Shown here: piece by piece, positions 45,060 through 52,927 of the stretch
How the letters are laid out: every line of letters starts with the position of its first letter
How positions within the stretch are numbered: position 1 is the stretch's first letter
Assembly (NCBI GenBank): GCA_965262585.1
Contig: OZ253546.1
Location: 1,302,001 to 1,366,000 of the forward strand
From: JAHRAW01 sp965262585
GTDB taxonomy: Bacteria > Pseudomonadota > Gammaproteobacteria > Arenicellales > Poriferihabitantaceae
Reading direction: 5' to 3'
DNA length: 64,000 nucleotides
Made by a program: the position numbers and the translations under genes
Notes under the pieces: model-generated
Databases searched by the model: none
Told to the model about the DNA's origin: nothing
What the model saw: the letters and a program-made list of their open reading frames with translations, nothing else

Positions 45060-45100
45060 AAAAAAATGGCGAACTGCTTCATTGCATGAAACAGTTCGCC
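45060..45100 (-). terminator. Hairpin terminator/attenuator between binding protein and ATPase genes
   Basis: On the minus strand GGCGAACTG-TTTCAT-GCA-ATGAAG-CAGTTCGCC (45100-45068) forms a stem of about 15 bp followed by ATTTTTTT. Such partial terminators keep periplasmic binding protein levels above those of the membrane parts. Confidence 0.8.
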
Positions 45101-45116
45101 GGGTCCGGCAGTAGAT

Positions 45117-46088
45117 TTACTTCAGGAACGAAGTGTCAATGACCGCGCTGTAATCTTTGAGCGCGGGATTTTCCGGGGTTGCAAAAGCCTTACCGACAAA
45201 GTTAATCGCGGTGTCGGCTACCCCACCTTTGTTGAAATATTCATCCAACTGTTCTTGCGGGGTTGGAAAGCCGAAAGACGCCATCTGCTCACGCGCGTCT
45301 TCAACCGACATACCGGCATCTTTGGCGATGACTCCGATCTTGGATTGATCGGTGGCGAAAGTAGCGTTGGAATCGTGGGTGACTTTCAAGAAGGTGCGCA
45401 ACTGCTCCGGGTTCTCTTGGAGGAATTTCTCGCTCACGGAAACCACATCAAAACTTACGATGTCAACCGCCGATTTTTCCGCGTTGGTCATCAATACTTT
45501 GCCGTGTTCTTTGGCTTTCTTGGTGGAGTTTCCGCCGAAGATGCAAGCCATAACGACATTGCCATCGGCCAGCGAAGTTACTGCGGCCTCCGGTTCTTGG
45601 TCAACCACTTTGATTTTGGAAATATCCACGTCCAGCGCTTTCATCATCCCGCGAAAACTATAGTCGGCCATGGTATTGAGCGGTACCGCCACGGCCTGAC
45701 CTTCCAGTTCGTTGGCGTTTTCTTTGCTGATGCCGGAACCATCTCGCACCACGCAGTCGTTGGCCGGATACCGCATCGCAATCGAAACCAGTTTGATTGG
45801 CGCGCTGGCATTCACGGCGTTGATAAACGGCGCAAGCCCCTGACTGTAGGAAATATCAATGTCGCCGGCCAGCATCGCTTCGGTCATGGCCGTGCCGGTG
45901 TCGAAATTGGTCCAGTTGATGTCAACGCCCATAGCGTCGTCATAAGCCTTTTCAACCTTGGCTACTTGGTTCGGCGTTGCCCACTCCAGAAAGAAAGCAA
46001 CATTGACATCGGCCAGAGTAGCGGACGCCATAGTGGCGGCGACCGCCGCCGCTGCGATGCGAGTGGAAAATTTTGTTATGGATTTCAT
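45117..46088 (-). CDS. ABC transporter substrate-binding protein, taurine/sulfonate type
   Basis: 323 residues; signal peptide MKSITKFSTRIAAAAVAAT ending near ATLA. Mature part NVAFFLEWATPNQVAKVEKA, TGTAMTEAMLAGDIDISYSQ and PANDCVVRDGSGI fits the TauA/SsuA/NMT1-like binding proteins. First gene of the three-gene transporter operon, after GAGGTAATCATCC. Substrate cannot be named from sequence; the EW-TP segment suggests a small sulfonate or betaine-like solute. Confidence 0.88.
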   Translation of the reverse strand: MKSITKFSTRIAAAAVAATMASATLADVNVAFFLEWATPNQVAKVEKAYDDAMGVDINWTNFDTGTAMTEAMLAGDIDISYSQGLAPFINAVNASAPIKLVSIAMRYPANDCVVRDGSGISKENANELEGQAVAVPLNTMADYSFRGMMKALDVDISKIKVVDQEPEAAVTSLADGNVVMACIFGGNSTKKAKEHGKVLMTNAEKSAVDIVSFDVVSVSEKFLQENPEQLRTFLKVTHDSNATFATDQSKIGVIAKDAGMSVEDAREQMASFGFPTPQEQLDEYFNKGGVADTAINFVGKAFATPENPALKDYSAVIDTSFLK

Positions 46089-46335
46089 GGATGATTACCT
46101 CGGTATTAGTGAATTGAGTAAATAACAGAAAACAGCAAAACGCGGGCGGCTTGCCGCTCGTGTCTCCCCCCGCCATCGCGGGGCAGTGTCGACTTCGCCG
46201 CATTGTAGGCGATTACCAGCCCACCAACAACACGGCGATACTATACAGGAATTGCCCGGACAAGTTCGCCGTACGGGCACGCCGCCGCCTATTACACCGG
46301 CGCAGCGGCGCTGGAAACAGGACGTTTCCCCGCGC
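46089..46335 (-). other. Leader region of the ABC operon
   Basis: Minus-strand leader of about 240 bp. Two hairpins are possible: CCCCGC-GATG-GCGGGG and GCGGC-AA-GCCGC. I compared it with ykkC, TPP and glycine riboswitch marks and see no match. No gene. Confidence 0.3.
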
Positions 46336-47154
46336 CTAGCGCAACCGATCATCCAATCTCGGCACCAGCAGCGGAATAGAATCGTCGTCAGGATGCCGCA
46401 ACACCGCAACATCGAGGTTAAACACATGACCCAGAGTCTCCTCAGTGAACACCTCCATAGGCGCACCGTCGGCCACCAGCATTCCCCGGTCGATGATCAC
46501 CGCACGGTCGGCGAATTGCGCCACCAGATTGAGGTTGTGCAGGATGCAGACGATGCCGATGCCGTCTCTACTCAGGCGTTTCAACAGCCGCAGCAGGGCG
46601 TATTGGTGGCTGATATCGAGGGCCGAGACCGGCTCGTCCAGCAGCAGAAAGCGTTCCTTTGAGGTCGTTGGCGAGGTCGTTGGCATGTCCCCTTGAACGT
46701 AAATCTGCGCCAGCACCCGGGCGGTTTGCACGCGCTGCTGCTCGCCCCCCGACAGGTTGGTATACGCACGCTCCCCCAACTGCGCGCAGTCGCACCAACC
46801 CAGTACCTCGGCGGCGATGGCGCGGTTTTCCGCCTCCGAAGTGCGGTGGGGCATTCGGCCCATCAACACCACATCGTTGACGCTGAACGGAAAATCCAGG
46901 GTGGATTGCTGGGGCAATACCGCACGCTGGCGCGCCAGTTCGATGCGCGGCCATTGGTTGATGGGGCGGCGCGCCAGTTCAACGCTCCCTCCGGTGGGGG
47001 CGAGTTCGCCGTCGAGACATCGCAGCAACGTGGTTTTGCCGGCGCCGTTGGGGCCGACCACCATGGCCAGTTCGCCGGGGGCGAATTCGACGCTGAAGTC
47101 GTCCAGCAGTCGGTGGGTGCCGACCCGCACCGAGACGCGGTTGGCGCGCAACAT
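46336..47154 (-). CDS. Heme/cobalamin-type ABC ATP-binding protein (HmuV-like)
   Basis: 272 residues. Walker A GPNGAGKTTLLR, signature LSGGEQQRVQTARVLAQI, Walker B FLLLDEPVSALD followed by ISHQYALLRLLKRL, a stretch typical of HmuV. C-terminal VAVLRHPDDDSIPLL also suits HmuV. It starts in TGATG with the permease stop. Without hmuT or a heme receptor nearby it may also serve cobalamin (btuF at 41.4 kb). Confidence 0.85.
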   Translation of the reverse strand: MLRANRVSVRVGTHRLLDDFSVEFAPGELAMVVGPNGAGKTTLLRCLDGELAPTGGSVELARRPINQWPRIELARQRAVLPQQSTLDFPFSVNDVVLMGRMPHRTSEAENRAIAAEVLGWCDCAQLGERAYTNLSGGEQQRVQTARVLAQIYVQGDMPTTSPTTSKERFLLLDEPVSALDISHQYALLRLLKRLSRDGIGIVCILHNLNLVAQFADRAVIIDRGMLVADGAPMEVFTEETLGHVFNLDVAVLRHPDDDSIPLLVPRLDDRLR

Positions 47155-48236
47155 CAGCGCACCGCCCGTGCGTGGTGAAAGCGCAACAGTAGCCACAAAA
47201 AGAACGGCCCACCGAGGATGGCGGTGATGATGCCGATGGGGATTTCCGCCGGTGCGGCGACGCTGCGGGCGACTATATCCGCGCCGATTAGCAAGACGGC
47301 GCCGAATAGTGCCGAGGCTGGCAGCAGCAGGCGATGGTCGGGGCCGGTGAGGATGCGAATCAGGTGCGGCACCACCAGCCCGACGAATCCAATGATACCG
47401 CTCAAACTCACCGAAACACCCACCACCAACGCCACCAGCACGATCAGCCGCCGTTTGACTTTTTCCATTTCAATGCCGAGGTGTCCGGCTTCGCTTTCCC
47501 CCAGCAGGTTGGCGTTCAGCGCATTGCCATAGCGCGGCAGCAGAAGCAACGCCGGGAGGACGACCACCATAGCCACCAGCAGTTTGCGCCGGTCGGTAAT
47601 CTCCAAACTGCCGAGGCTCCAGAATATGAGGTCGCGCAGTTGCGCATCGGCGGCGATGTAACTGAGCAGGCCGATTACCGCGCCGGTGATGGCGTTGACG
47701 GCGATACCGGCCAGCAGCATGGTGGCGATGTCGGTTTTGCCATTGACTACCGACAGCCGGTAAACCACCAGAATACTCAACCCGCCACCGGCGAACGCCA
47801 TGGCCGGCAGCAGCCACGGACCGACGGGGCCGGAACTGATCGAGGTGGCAAACAGACTCCCGCCCAGCACGATGGTCAGCACCGCCCCAAGCGCGGCGCC
47901 GGAGGACACGCCAAGCAGCCCCGGGTCGGCCATCGGATTACGAAATAATCCCTGCATGACAGCGCCGCAGATGGCAAGCCCGGCGCCGACTATGAAACCG
48001 AGTAGCAGTCGCGGAATCCGGATCTCGGCGAGGATCATCGCCAGTTGATAATCGGCGACGGGAAAACGGCGGTCGGAGGAAAACATCACCATCAGCGCAT
48101 CGGGCAACGCCGACACCACTTCCCCAAAGCCGGTGACGATCACTCCGCTGGTCAGCGAATACGCCGACACCGCCAGCAGCAGCACGGTCAGCAGGGTGAG
48201 GGCGGCGCGGCGGCGGCTTTTAGAATAGCCGGGCAA
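47154..48236 (-). CDS. FecCD-family ABC permease (HmuU/BtuC-like)
   Basis: 360 residues, about ten helices. Blocks include RIPRLLLGFIVGAGLAICGAVMQ (residues listed in part), RNPMADPGLLGVSSGAALGA, GMEVEKVKRR-like GIEMEKVKRRLIVL and GFVGLVVPHLIRILTGPDH. These are the features of heme, siderophore and B12 permeases. Paired with the downstream ATPase gene. Confidence 0.88.
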   Translation of the reverse strand: MPGYSKSRRRAALTLLTVLLLAVSAYSLTSGVIVTGFGEVVSALPDALMVMFSSDRRFPVADYQLAMILAEIRIPRLLLGFIVGAGLAICGAVMQGLFRNPMADPGLLGVSSGAALGAVLTIVLGGSLFATSISSGPVGPWLLPAMAFAGGGLSILVVYRLSVVNGKTDIATMLLAGIAVNAITGAVIGLLSYIAADAQLRDLIFWSLGSLEITDRRKLLVAMVVVLPALLLLPRYGNALNANLLGESEAGHLGIEMEKVKRRLIVLVALVVGVSVSLSGIIGFVGLVVPHLIRILTGPDHRLLLPASALFGAVLLIGADIVARSVAAPAEIPIGIITAILGGPFFLWLLLRFHHARAVR

Positions 48237-48359
48237 GGCGGGGGCTCTGGCGGAAGTTCTGGGATGGCTGGAGAATGGCTAATTATCCCCCGTCGCCGTT
48301 TGCAATGATATAGTTATCGCACAACATCATCCACAACGGCATCCACAACCACGGGGCTC

Positions 48360-49130
48360 ATGTCCGACACCGAATTTTTGCGGCAAACCTTCGCCCTCGA
48401 CGGGCGAGTCGCGTTGATTACCGGCGCTTCGTCGGGAATCGGCGCACACTTCGCAGCGACTCTGGCGCGGGCCGGATGCGCGCTGGCATTGGCGGCACGG
48501 CGCAGGGAAAAACTCGAATCGCTGGCGGCAACGCTAGGCGGGCAAGTCCTGCCGGTGGTGATGGATGTGAACGACCGACAAAGCGTGGAATCGGCCTTCG
48601 CTCAAATCATCGCTCGCTTTGGCCGCGTCGATGTGCTGGTTAACAACGCCGGAATCGCCGCCCCGCAAAAATTTTTGGAGATGAGCGAGCAGGCTTGGAG
48701 CCGGGTGTTGGATACCAACCTGAGCGCGGTGTGGCGGGTCGGGCAAGTGGCAGCGCGGCAGATGGTGACGCAAAAAACCGGCGGCGCCATCGTCAACATC
48801 GCATCAGTGCTCGGCCTGATGGTGCAGCACGGCCAAGCCAATTACAGCGCATCCAAAGCCGGCGTCATTCAATTAACCAAAACCATGGCCCTCGAACTCG
48901 GACGCAAAGGGGTACGCGTCAACGCCCTCGCACCCGGTTATTTCGCCACCGAAATGAACCGCGAATTTCTCCACAGCGAACGCGGTCAAGAATACATCGC
49001 CAACCTGCTACCGCAACGAGCCGGCAACTTAACCGAATTAGACGGCGCGCTGCTACTGCTGGCCGGAGACGCCGGAAGTTACATCAACGGCAGCACCCTA
49101 ATCGTAGACGGCGGCACTATCCTCGGATAA
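48360..49130 (+). CDS. SDR family NAD(P)-dependent oxidoreductase
   Basis: Classical short-chain dehydrogenase, 256 residues. TGASSGIG (about residues 20-27) binds the cofactor, NNAGIA follows, and Ser (IASVLG) with YSASK forms the active site; ends with LIVDGGTILG. Reaction unknown; FabG-like oxoacyl reductase and other alcohol dehydrogenase roles are possible. Divergent from the permease gene. Confidence 0.88.
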   Translation: MSDTEFLRQTFALDGRVALITGASSGIGAHFAATLARAGCALALAARRREKLESLAATLGGQVLPVVMDVNDRQSVESAFAQIIARFGRVDVLVNNAGIAAPQKFLEMSEQAWSRVLDTNLSAVWRVGQVAARQMVTQKTGGAIVNIASVLGLMVQHGQANYSASKAGVIQLTKTMALELGRKGVRVNALAPGYFATEMNREFLHSERGQEYIANLLPQRAGNLTELDGALLLLAGDAGSYINGSTLIVDGGTILG

Positions 49131-49166
49131 ACCACCGCCGATTTAGGGTGGACGCTTAAAGTGAAT

Positions 49167-49254
49167 TGGCGGAGAGCGAGGGATTCGAACCCCCGGACCT
49201 GTTACAGTCAACGGTTTTCAAGACCGCCGCATTCGACCGCTCTGCCAGCTCTCC
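49167..49254 (-). tRNA. serT: tRNA-Ser(UGA)
   Basis: The 88-nt sequence includes an encoded CCA end. Acceptor GGAGAGC pairs with GCTCTCC, the anticodon loop CTTGAAA carries TGA (49218-49220), the long variable arm (GTTGACTGTAACAGGTC) is typical of tRNA-Ser, and GGTTCGAATCC forms the T loop. Confidence 0.97.
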
Positions 49255-49377
49255 ACGAAGATAACGCCGTTCCGCCCAATTCAGTAGCCGGGCGAATGCA
49301 TAGATTATAACGAAAGCACACGGCACCGTAAAAAAAAATATCCCCATCATTCCCACGAAAGCCGCGCATTACCAAGA

Positions 49378-49530
49378 ACCGGCACAAGCCATGCCGCGTC
49401 CTTAATAAGGTCCAACTCCGCCGGGGTTTGTTCGACTGGATTCCAGTTGCGCGGGAATGACGACGAGAGGGAATGACGGGAATCTTGGAATATATGTCGG
49501 CGCAACCCGCTCCTTATACGGACAGGTGCT
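49378..49530. repeat. Dispersed repeats between tRNA-Ser and nth
   Basis: Includes a GTTCGACTGGATTCCAGTTG and GCGGGAATGACGACG copy (49430-49465), a CGGCGCAACCCGCTCCTTAT piece and GGACAGGTGCTTGTTCG. No gene. Confidence 0.7.
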
Positions 49531-50155
49531 TGTTCGAAGCGGAGGGGCAAAGGTCGTTGATTGGGCATTGGTCGCATTTTGGTTTGCGTGCTAGGCAGGT
49601 GTAGCGGCCAAGCAGAATCAGCCAATGGTGGGCGTGTTGTTTGAACTCGTCTGGAATCGCTTTTAACAAGCCGCGCTCCACCGCCAGCACGTCCTTGCCC
49701 GGCGCGATTTTGGTGCGATTGGCCACTCGGAATACATGGGTGTCCACGGCGATGGTGGGATGCCCGAACGCGGTGTTGAGGATGACGTTGGCGGTTTTGC
49801 GTCCGACTCCGGGCAACGCCACGAGTTCCTCGAGATTGTTCGGCACTTCCCCGCCGTGGCGGTCAATCAGCAGTTGGCAGGTCTTGATGATGTTCGCCGC
49901 CTTGGTGTTGTACAGGCCGATGGTTTTGATGTGGGTTTTCAATTTGCGCACCCCGAGGTCGAGCATTTCGCGCGGGGTGTTGGCTACGCGGTATAGTTTT
50001 TCGGTGGCGTGGTTGACCGAAACATCGGTGGCCTGGGCCGAGAGGACGACCGAGACCAGCAGTTCAAACACCGAGCGGTATTTCAACTCCGTGGTGGGGT
50101 GGGGGTCGGCGGCCCGCAACCGCTCGAACATCGTGCGAATGGTTTTTCGGTTCAC
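49514..50155 (-). CDS. nth: Endonuclease III
   Basis: DNA glycosylase/AP lyase for oxidised pyrimidines, 213 residues. Start GTG at 50155 overlaps the rnfB-like stop (GTGA). The HhH motif LPGVGRKTANVILNTAFG holds the catalytic Lys, VDTHVFRV the catalytic Asp, and CLARKPKCDQCPINDLC (C-x6-C-x2-C-x5-C) the [4Fe-4S] cluster. Confidence 0.95.
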   Translation of the reverse strand: MNRKTIRTMFERLRAADPHPTTELKYRSVFELLVSVVLSAQATDVSVNHATEKLYRVANTPREMLDLGVRKLKTHIKTIGLYNTKAANIIKTCQLLIDRHGGEVPNNLEELVALPGVGRKTANVILNTAFGHPTIAVDTHVFRVANRTKIAPGKDVLAVERGLLKAIPDEFKQHAHHWLILLGRYTCLARKPKCDQCPINDLCPSASNKHLSV

Positions 50156-50811
50156 TTTAACTCGGTGGTCAAATCGGAATCTATCTCGGTAGACTGCTTT
50201 CGCTTGACCGCCGCGAGGATTTCTTTTTGCAGGGAATTTTTGCGTCGTTCGCGCTTTTGCCGTTCGCGTTCCTGCTCCAGCGTCGCCAGATGGTGGCGCT
50301 TGTGGCGAGCACGGCGGCGGGATTTTTCCACCTGCTCGCGGCTGAACTCGTGCCACATACTCGGCGTGCCCGGCGTTCCATAATCCGCCGCCGGCTGCTC
50401 CAGCGTGATGCAGTCGGTAGGGCAGACCGGCAGGCACAGTTCGCAGCCGTTGCAATCCGAAGCGATTACCGTATGCATCAACTTGGTCGCACCGACTATG
50501 CAGTTCACCGGGCAAGCCGCAATGCAAAGTTTGCAGCCGATGCAATCCGCTTCATGGATGAACGCCAGATACAGCGGTTGGTGGCTGCCGTTTTTGGGGT
50601 TCAGTGGCCGGGCTTCGCGGTCGAGCAGCCGCGCCAACGCATCGATGGTAGTGTCGCCGCCCGGCGGACACTGATTGATGTCCGCCTCCCCCGCAGCGAT
50701 GGCCCGCGCATAGTCCGAGCAGTTGGGATAATCGCACTTCGTGCACTGGGTCTGCGGCAGTCGCCGGTCAATGGCTTCCACCAAGTCTTGATGGTCTGAT
50801 TGTGCGATCAT
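50152..50811 (-). CDS. RnfB-family ferredoxin (standalone)
   Basis: 219 residues from ATG 50811 (MIAQSDHQDLVEAID). CTKCDYPNCSDYARAIA and INQCPPGG form the RnfB-type [4Fe-4S] site, followed by two ferredoxin clusters, CIGCKLCIAACPVNCI and CNGCELCLPVCPTDCI, and a long basic coiled tail (RRRARHKRHHLATLEQ). It lacks the RnfB N-terminal membrane helix, and no other rnf genes are here, so it is probably a soluble electron carrier. Coupled to nth as in many gammaproteobacteria. Confidence 0.88.
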   Translation of the reverse strand: MIAQSDHQDLVEAIDRRLPQTQCTKCDYPNCSDYARAIAAGEADINQCPPGGDTTIDALARLLDREARPLNPKNGSHQPLYLAFIHEADCIGCKLCIAACPVNCIVGATKLMHTVIASDCNGCELCLPVCPTDCITLEQPAADYGTPGTPSMWHEFSREQVEKSRRRARHKRHHLATLEQERERQKRERRKNSLQKEILAAVKRKQSTEIDSDLTTELK

Positions 50812-50923
50812 GGACGTTTTTATGGGCGGTTTGGCGCCGGGGTTAATCCATAAGTCTATCCTACCAAAGCCGGTCAAGGTGGTAAAATCCCGCCAACCAT
50901 TCTTGATAATTACGAGACCCGCG

Positions 50924-52543
50924 ATGAAACCGCATCCCGAACAAACCGGCGTTGACCTGCTTCGCAACCCGGCCAAAACCAAGTCCACCGCTTTCACCCC
51001 AAAAGAGCGCGAACGCTGCAAGTTGCGGGGGCTGTTGCCCGCCAACGCCGGCACCATGGAGAGCCAGTTGGAGCGAGTGCTGACCAATTTACGGCGCAAG
51101 GAAAACAACATTGAGAAATATATTTTCCTGTCGGCGTTGCAGGATCGAAACGAGCGCTTGTTCTACCGGCTGGTAATCGACAACATCGGCGAGATTATGC
51201 CGCTGATTTATACCCCGACCGTGGGGCAGGCGTGCAAGGAATTCGCCAATATTTTTCGCTCGGAAAAAGGCTTTTATGTGACCGCCAAAGACCGTGGGGA
51301 AATCCGCACCATCCTCGACAACTGGCCGCATAAAGACATCCGCATCATCGTGGTCACCGACGGCGAACGGATTCTCGGCCTCGGCGATCTCGGCGCCAGC
51401 GGCATGGGCATTCCAATCGGCAAATTGAGTTTGTATTGCGCATGCGCTGGCATCCATCCGAGCCAGTGCCTGCCGGTGATGTTCGATGTCGGCACCGACA
51501 ACGAGGAATTGCTCGCCGACTCGGTGTATCTCGGAACCCGCGACAAGCGGTTGCGCGGTGACGATTATTTCAGCCTCATGGATGAATTCATCCACGCCGC
51601 CACGGACGCCTATCCGGGAGTGCTGATTCAGTTCGAAGATTTTATCGCCACCAATGCGTTTGCGCTACTGAACAAATATCAAGACAACAAGTTGTGCTTC
51701 AACGACGACATTCAAGGCACCGCCGCGGTAGTGCTGGCCGGGGTGTATGCGTCCACGCGCATTTCCGGCGTCGACTTCAAGGACTTGCGTTTCGCCTTTC
51801 TCGGCGCCGGTTCGGCGGCCATCGGAATCGGCTCGATGATTGTCTGTGCGTTAGTGGAACAAGGACTGAGCGAAGCCGAAGCGCGGCGGCGGTTGTGGTT
51901 CTTCAACCGTGGCGGGCTGGTGCAAAGCGGCCGCAGCGACCTGCCGGATTTCGCCGCACCATTCGCCCACGATTTACCGGCGCAAGACATGCCCGATGCG
52001 CTCAACGAACATCGCCCGCATGTCCTAATCGGCGCGACCGGCTCGCCGTCGACCTTCACCGAAGAAATAGTCGGCGCGATGGCCAAGTTCAACGACCGCC
52101 CGACTATCTTCGCGCTATCCAACCCCACCACGCGCGCCGAATGCTCGGCGCAGCAAGCCTATCAATGGAGTCAAGGCCGGGCGATTTTCGCAAGCGGCAG
52201 CCCGTTCGCGCCGGTTGAATACGACGGCGGCGTGCTGCATCCCGGACAAGGAAATAATTCCTATATTTTCCCCGGCGTCGGCCTCGGCATGATCGCCTGC
52301 CGCGCAAACACCATCCCCGACAGCGTGTTTTTGCAATCCGCCCGCACCCTTGCCGAATCGGTCAGCGAAGCCGACCTGGCAAGCGGTTCGGTGTATCCAC
52401 CCCTCGCTGAAATCCGCGAAGTATCCCTAAAAATCGCCACCGCAGTCGCCGAATACGCATGGGAACAAGGACTAACCAAACAACCCCGCCCCGATAACAT
52501 CCGCAAACAAATCCACGCGATGATGTATGACCCGAAGTATTGA
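50924..52543 (+). CDS. NAD-dependent malic enzyme
   Basis: Oxidative decarboxylation of malate to pyruvate. 539 residues, the large malic enzyme class. YTPTVGQACKEFANIFR and RGLYVT-like GFYVTAKDRGEI at the start, IVVTDGERILGLGDLG, DDIQGTAAV and GAGSAAIGIGSMIV (cofactor) can be seen, with FALSNPTT near the end. ATG 50924 chosen; the longer frame to 50810 overlaps the divergent promoter. Confidence 0.94.
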   Translation: MKPHPEQTGVDLLRNPAKTKSTAFTPKERERCKLRGLLPANAGTMESQLERVLTNLRRKENNIEKYIFLSALQDRNERLFYRLVIDNIGEIMPLIYTPTVGQACKEFANIFRSEKGFYVTAKDRGEIRTILDNWPHKDIRIIVVTDGERILGLGDLGASGMGIPIGKLSLYCACAGIHPSQCLPVMFDVGTDNEELLADSVYLGTRDKRLRGDDYFSLMDEFIHAATDAYPGVLIQFEDFIATNAFALLNKYQDNKLCFNDDIQGTAAVVLAGVYASTRISGVDFKDLRFAFLGAGSAAIGIGSMIVCALVEQGLSEAEARRRLWFFNRGGLVQSGRSDLPDFAAPFAHDLPAQDMPDALNEHRPHVLIGATGSPSTFTEEIVGAMAKFNDRPTIFALSNPTTRAECSAQQAYQWSQGRAIFASGSPFAPVEYDGGVLHPGQGNNSYIFPGVGLGMIACRANTIPDSVFLQSARTLAESVSEADLASGSVYPPLAEIREVSLKIATAVAEYAWEQGLTKQPRPDNIRKQIHAMMYDPKY

Positions 52544-52559
52544 TTGACGCGCTTGTCCT

Positions 52560-52671
52560 TATAAGGAGCGGCTTGTGCCGCGCATGTCTTACTGAATTCC
52601 AGTTTCGCGGGAATGACGAATTAAAAATAATCCCCCGTCCGCTTTGTAGGGACAGGCCCCTGTGCCTGTCC
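52560..52671. repeat. Dispersed repeats downstream of the malic enzyme
   Basis: 52560-52619 is an ATAAGGAGCGGCTTGTGCCG...AATTCCAGTTTCGCGGGAAT copy. 52652-52671 GGACAGGC-CCCTGT-GCCTGTCC belongs to the TAGGGACAGG family and may act as terminator. Confidence 0.75.
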
Positions 52672-52706
52672 GGGATGGCTTTTTTGGTGTAAATCCGCTC
52701 GGGTTT

Positions 52707-52734
52707 TTGCTTTTCTTTGGGTTTGTGGTATATT
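52707..52734 (+). promoter_or_regulatory. Promoter of the predicted structured RNA
   Basis: TTGCTT (52707-52712), 16-bp spacer, TATATT (52729-52734). The expected start point near 52741 coincides with the first base of the long RNA stem. Confidence 0.5.
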
Positions 52735-52740
52735 TGTCCT

Positions 52741-52905
52741 CGCACAGATTTACATGCAGGCAGTCCGCTCAGCCGGGTTACCTGTCCAATACAACAGCAG
52801 TTTTACCCGACACGGGTTCATTACCCACGGGGCGAATAGGCAGGACTTTCACCTCTGCTTGTATGTGATCTGTGCAACGGCCCGGCACCCGTGGGTGTCC
52901 GGGGC
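52741..52905 (+). ncRNA. Predicted structured RNA, leader of the methyltransferase gene
   Basis: Outer stem P1 joins GCACAGAT (52742-52749) to ATCTGTGC (52868-52875) and ACATGCAGGC (52752-52761) to GCTTGTATGT (52857-52866): 18 pairs, two of them G-U, as expected of RNA. Inside are AGTCC/GGACT (52762-52766, 52843-52847) and the hairpin ACCCG-ACA-CGGGT (52805-52817). After P1 comes a strong hairpin, CCCGGCACCC/GGGTGTCCGGG (52881-52903). ACCCACGGG (52823-52831) is fully complementary to CCCGTGGGT (52888-52896), so this hairpin competes with a pseudoknot-like pairing. No known family recognised. ATG of the next gene is at 52928. Confidence 0.5.
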
Positions 52906-52927
52906 AGTGCGATGAATCACATGCCTA

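Noticed and set aside
46089..46335. Riboswitch upstream of the taurine-type ABC operon
   Set aside because: Hairpins are present but none of the conserved marks of ykkC, TPP or glycine riboswitches could be found.
52662..52868. 68-codon plus-strand ORF
   Set aside because: It runs through the predicted RNA stems without a ribosome-binding site; the structure explains the sequence better.
52741..52880. Retron msr-msd RNA
   Set aside because: The outer inverted repeat looks similar, but there is no reverse transcriptase gene next to it.
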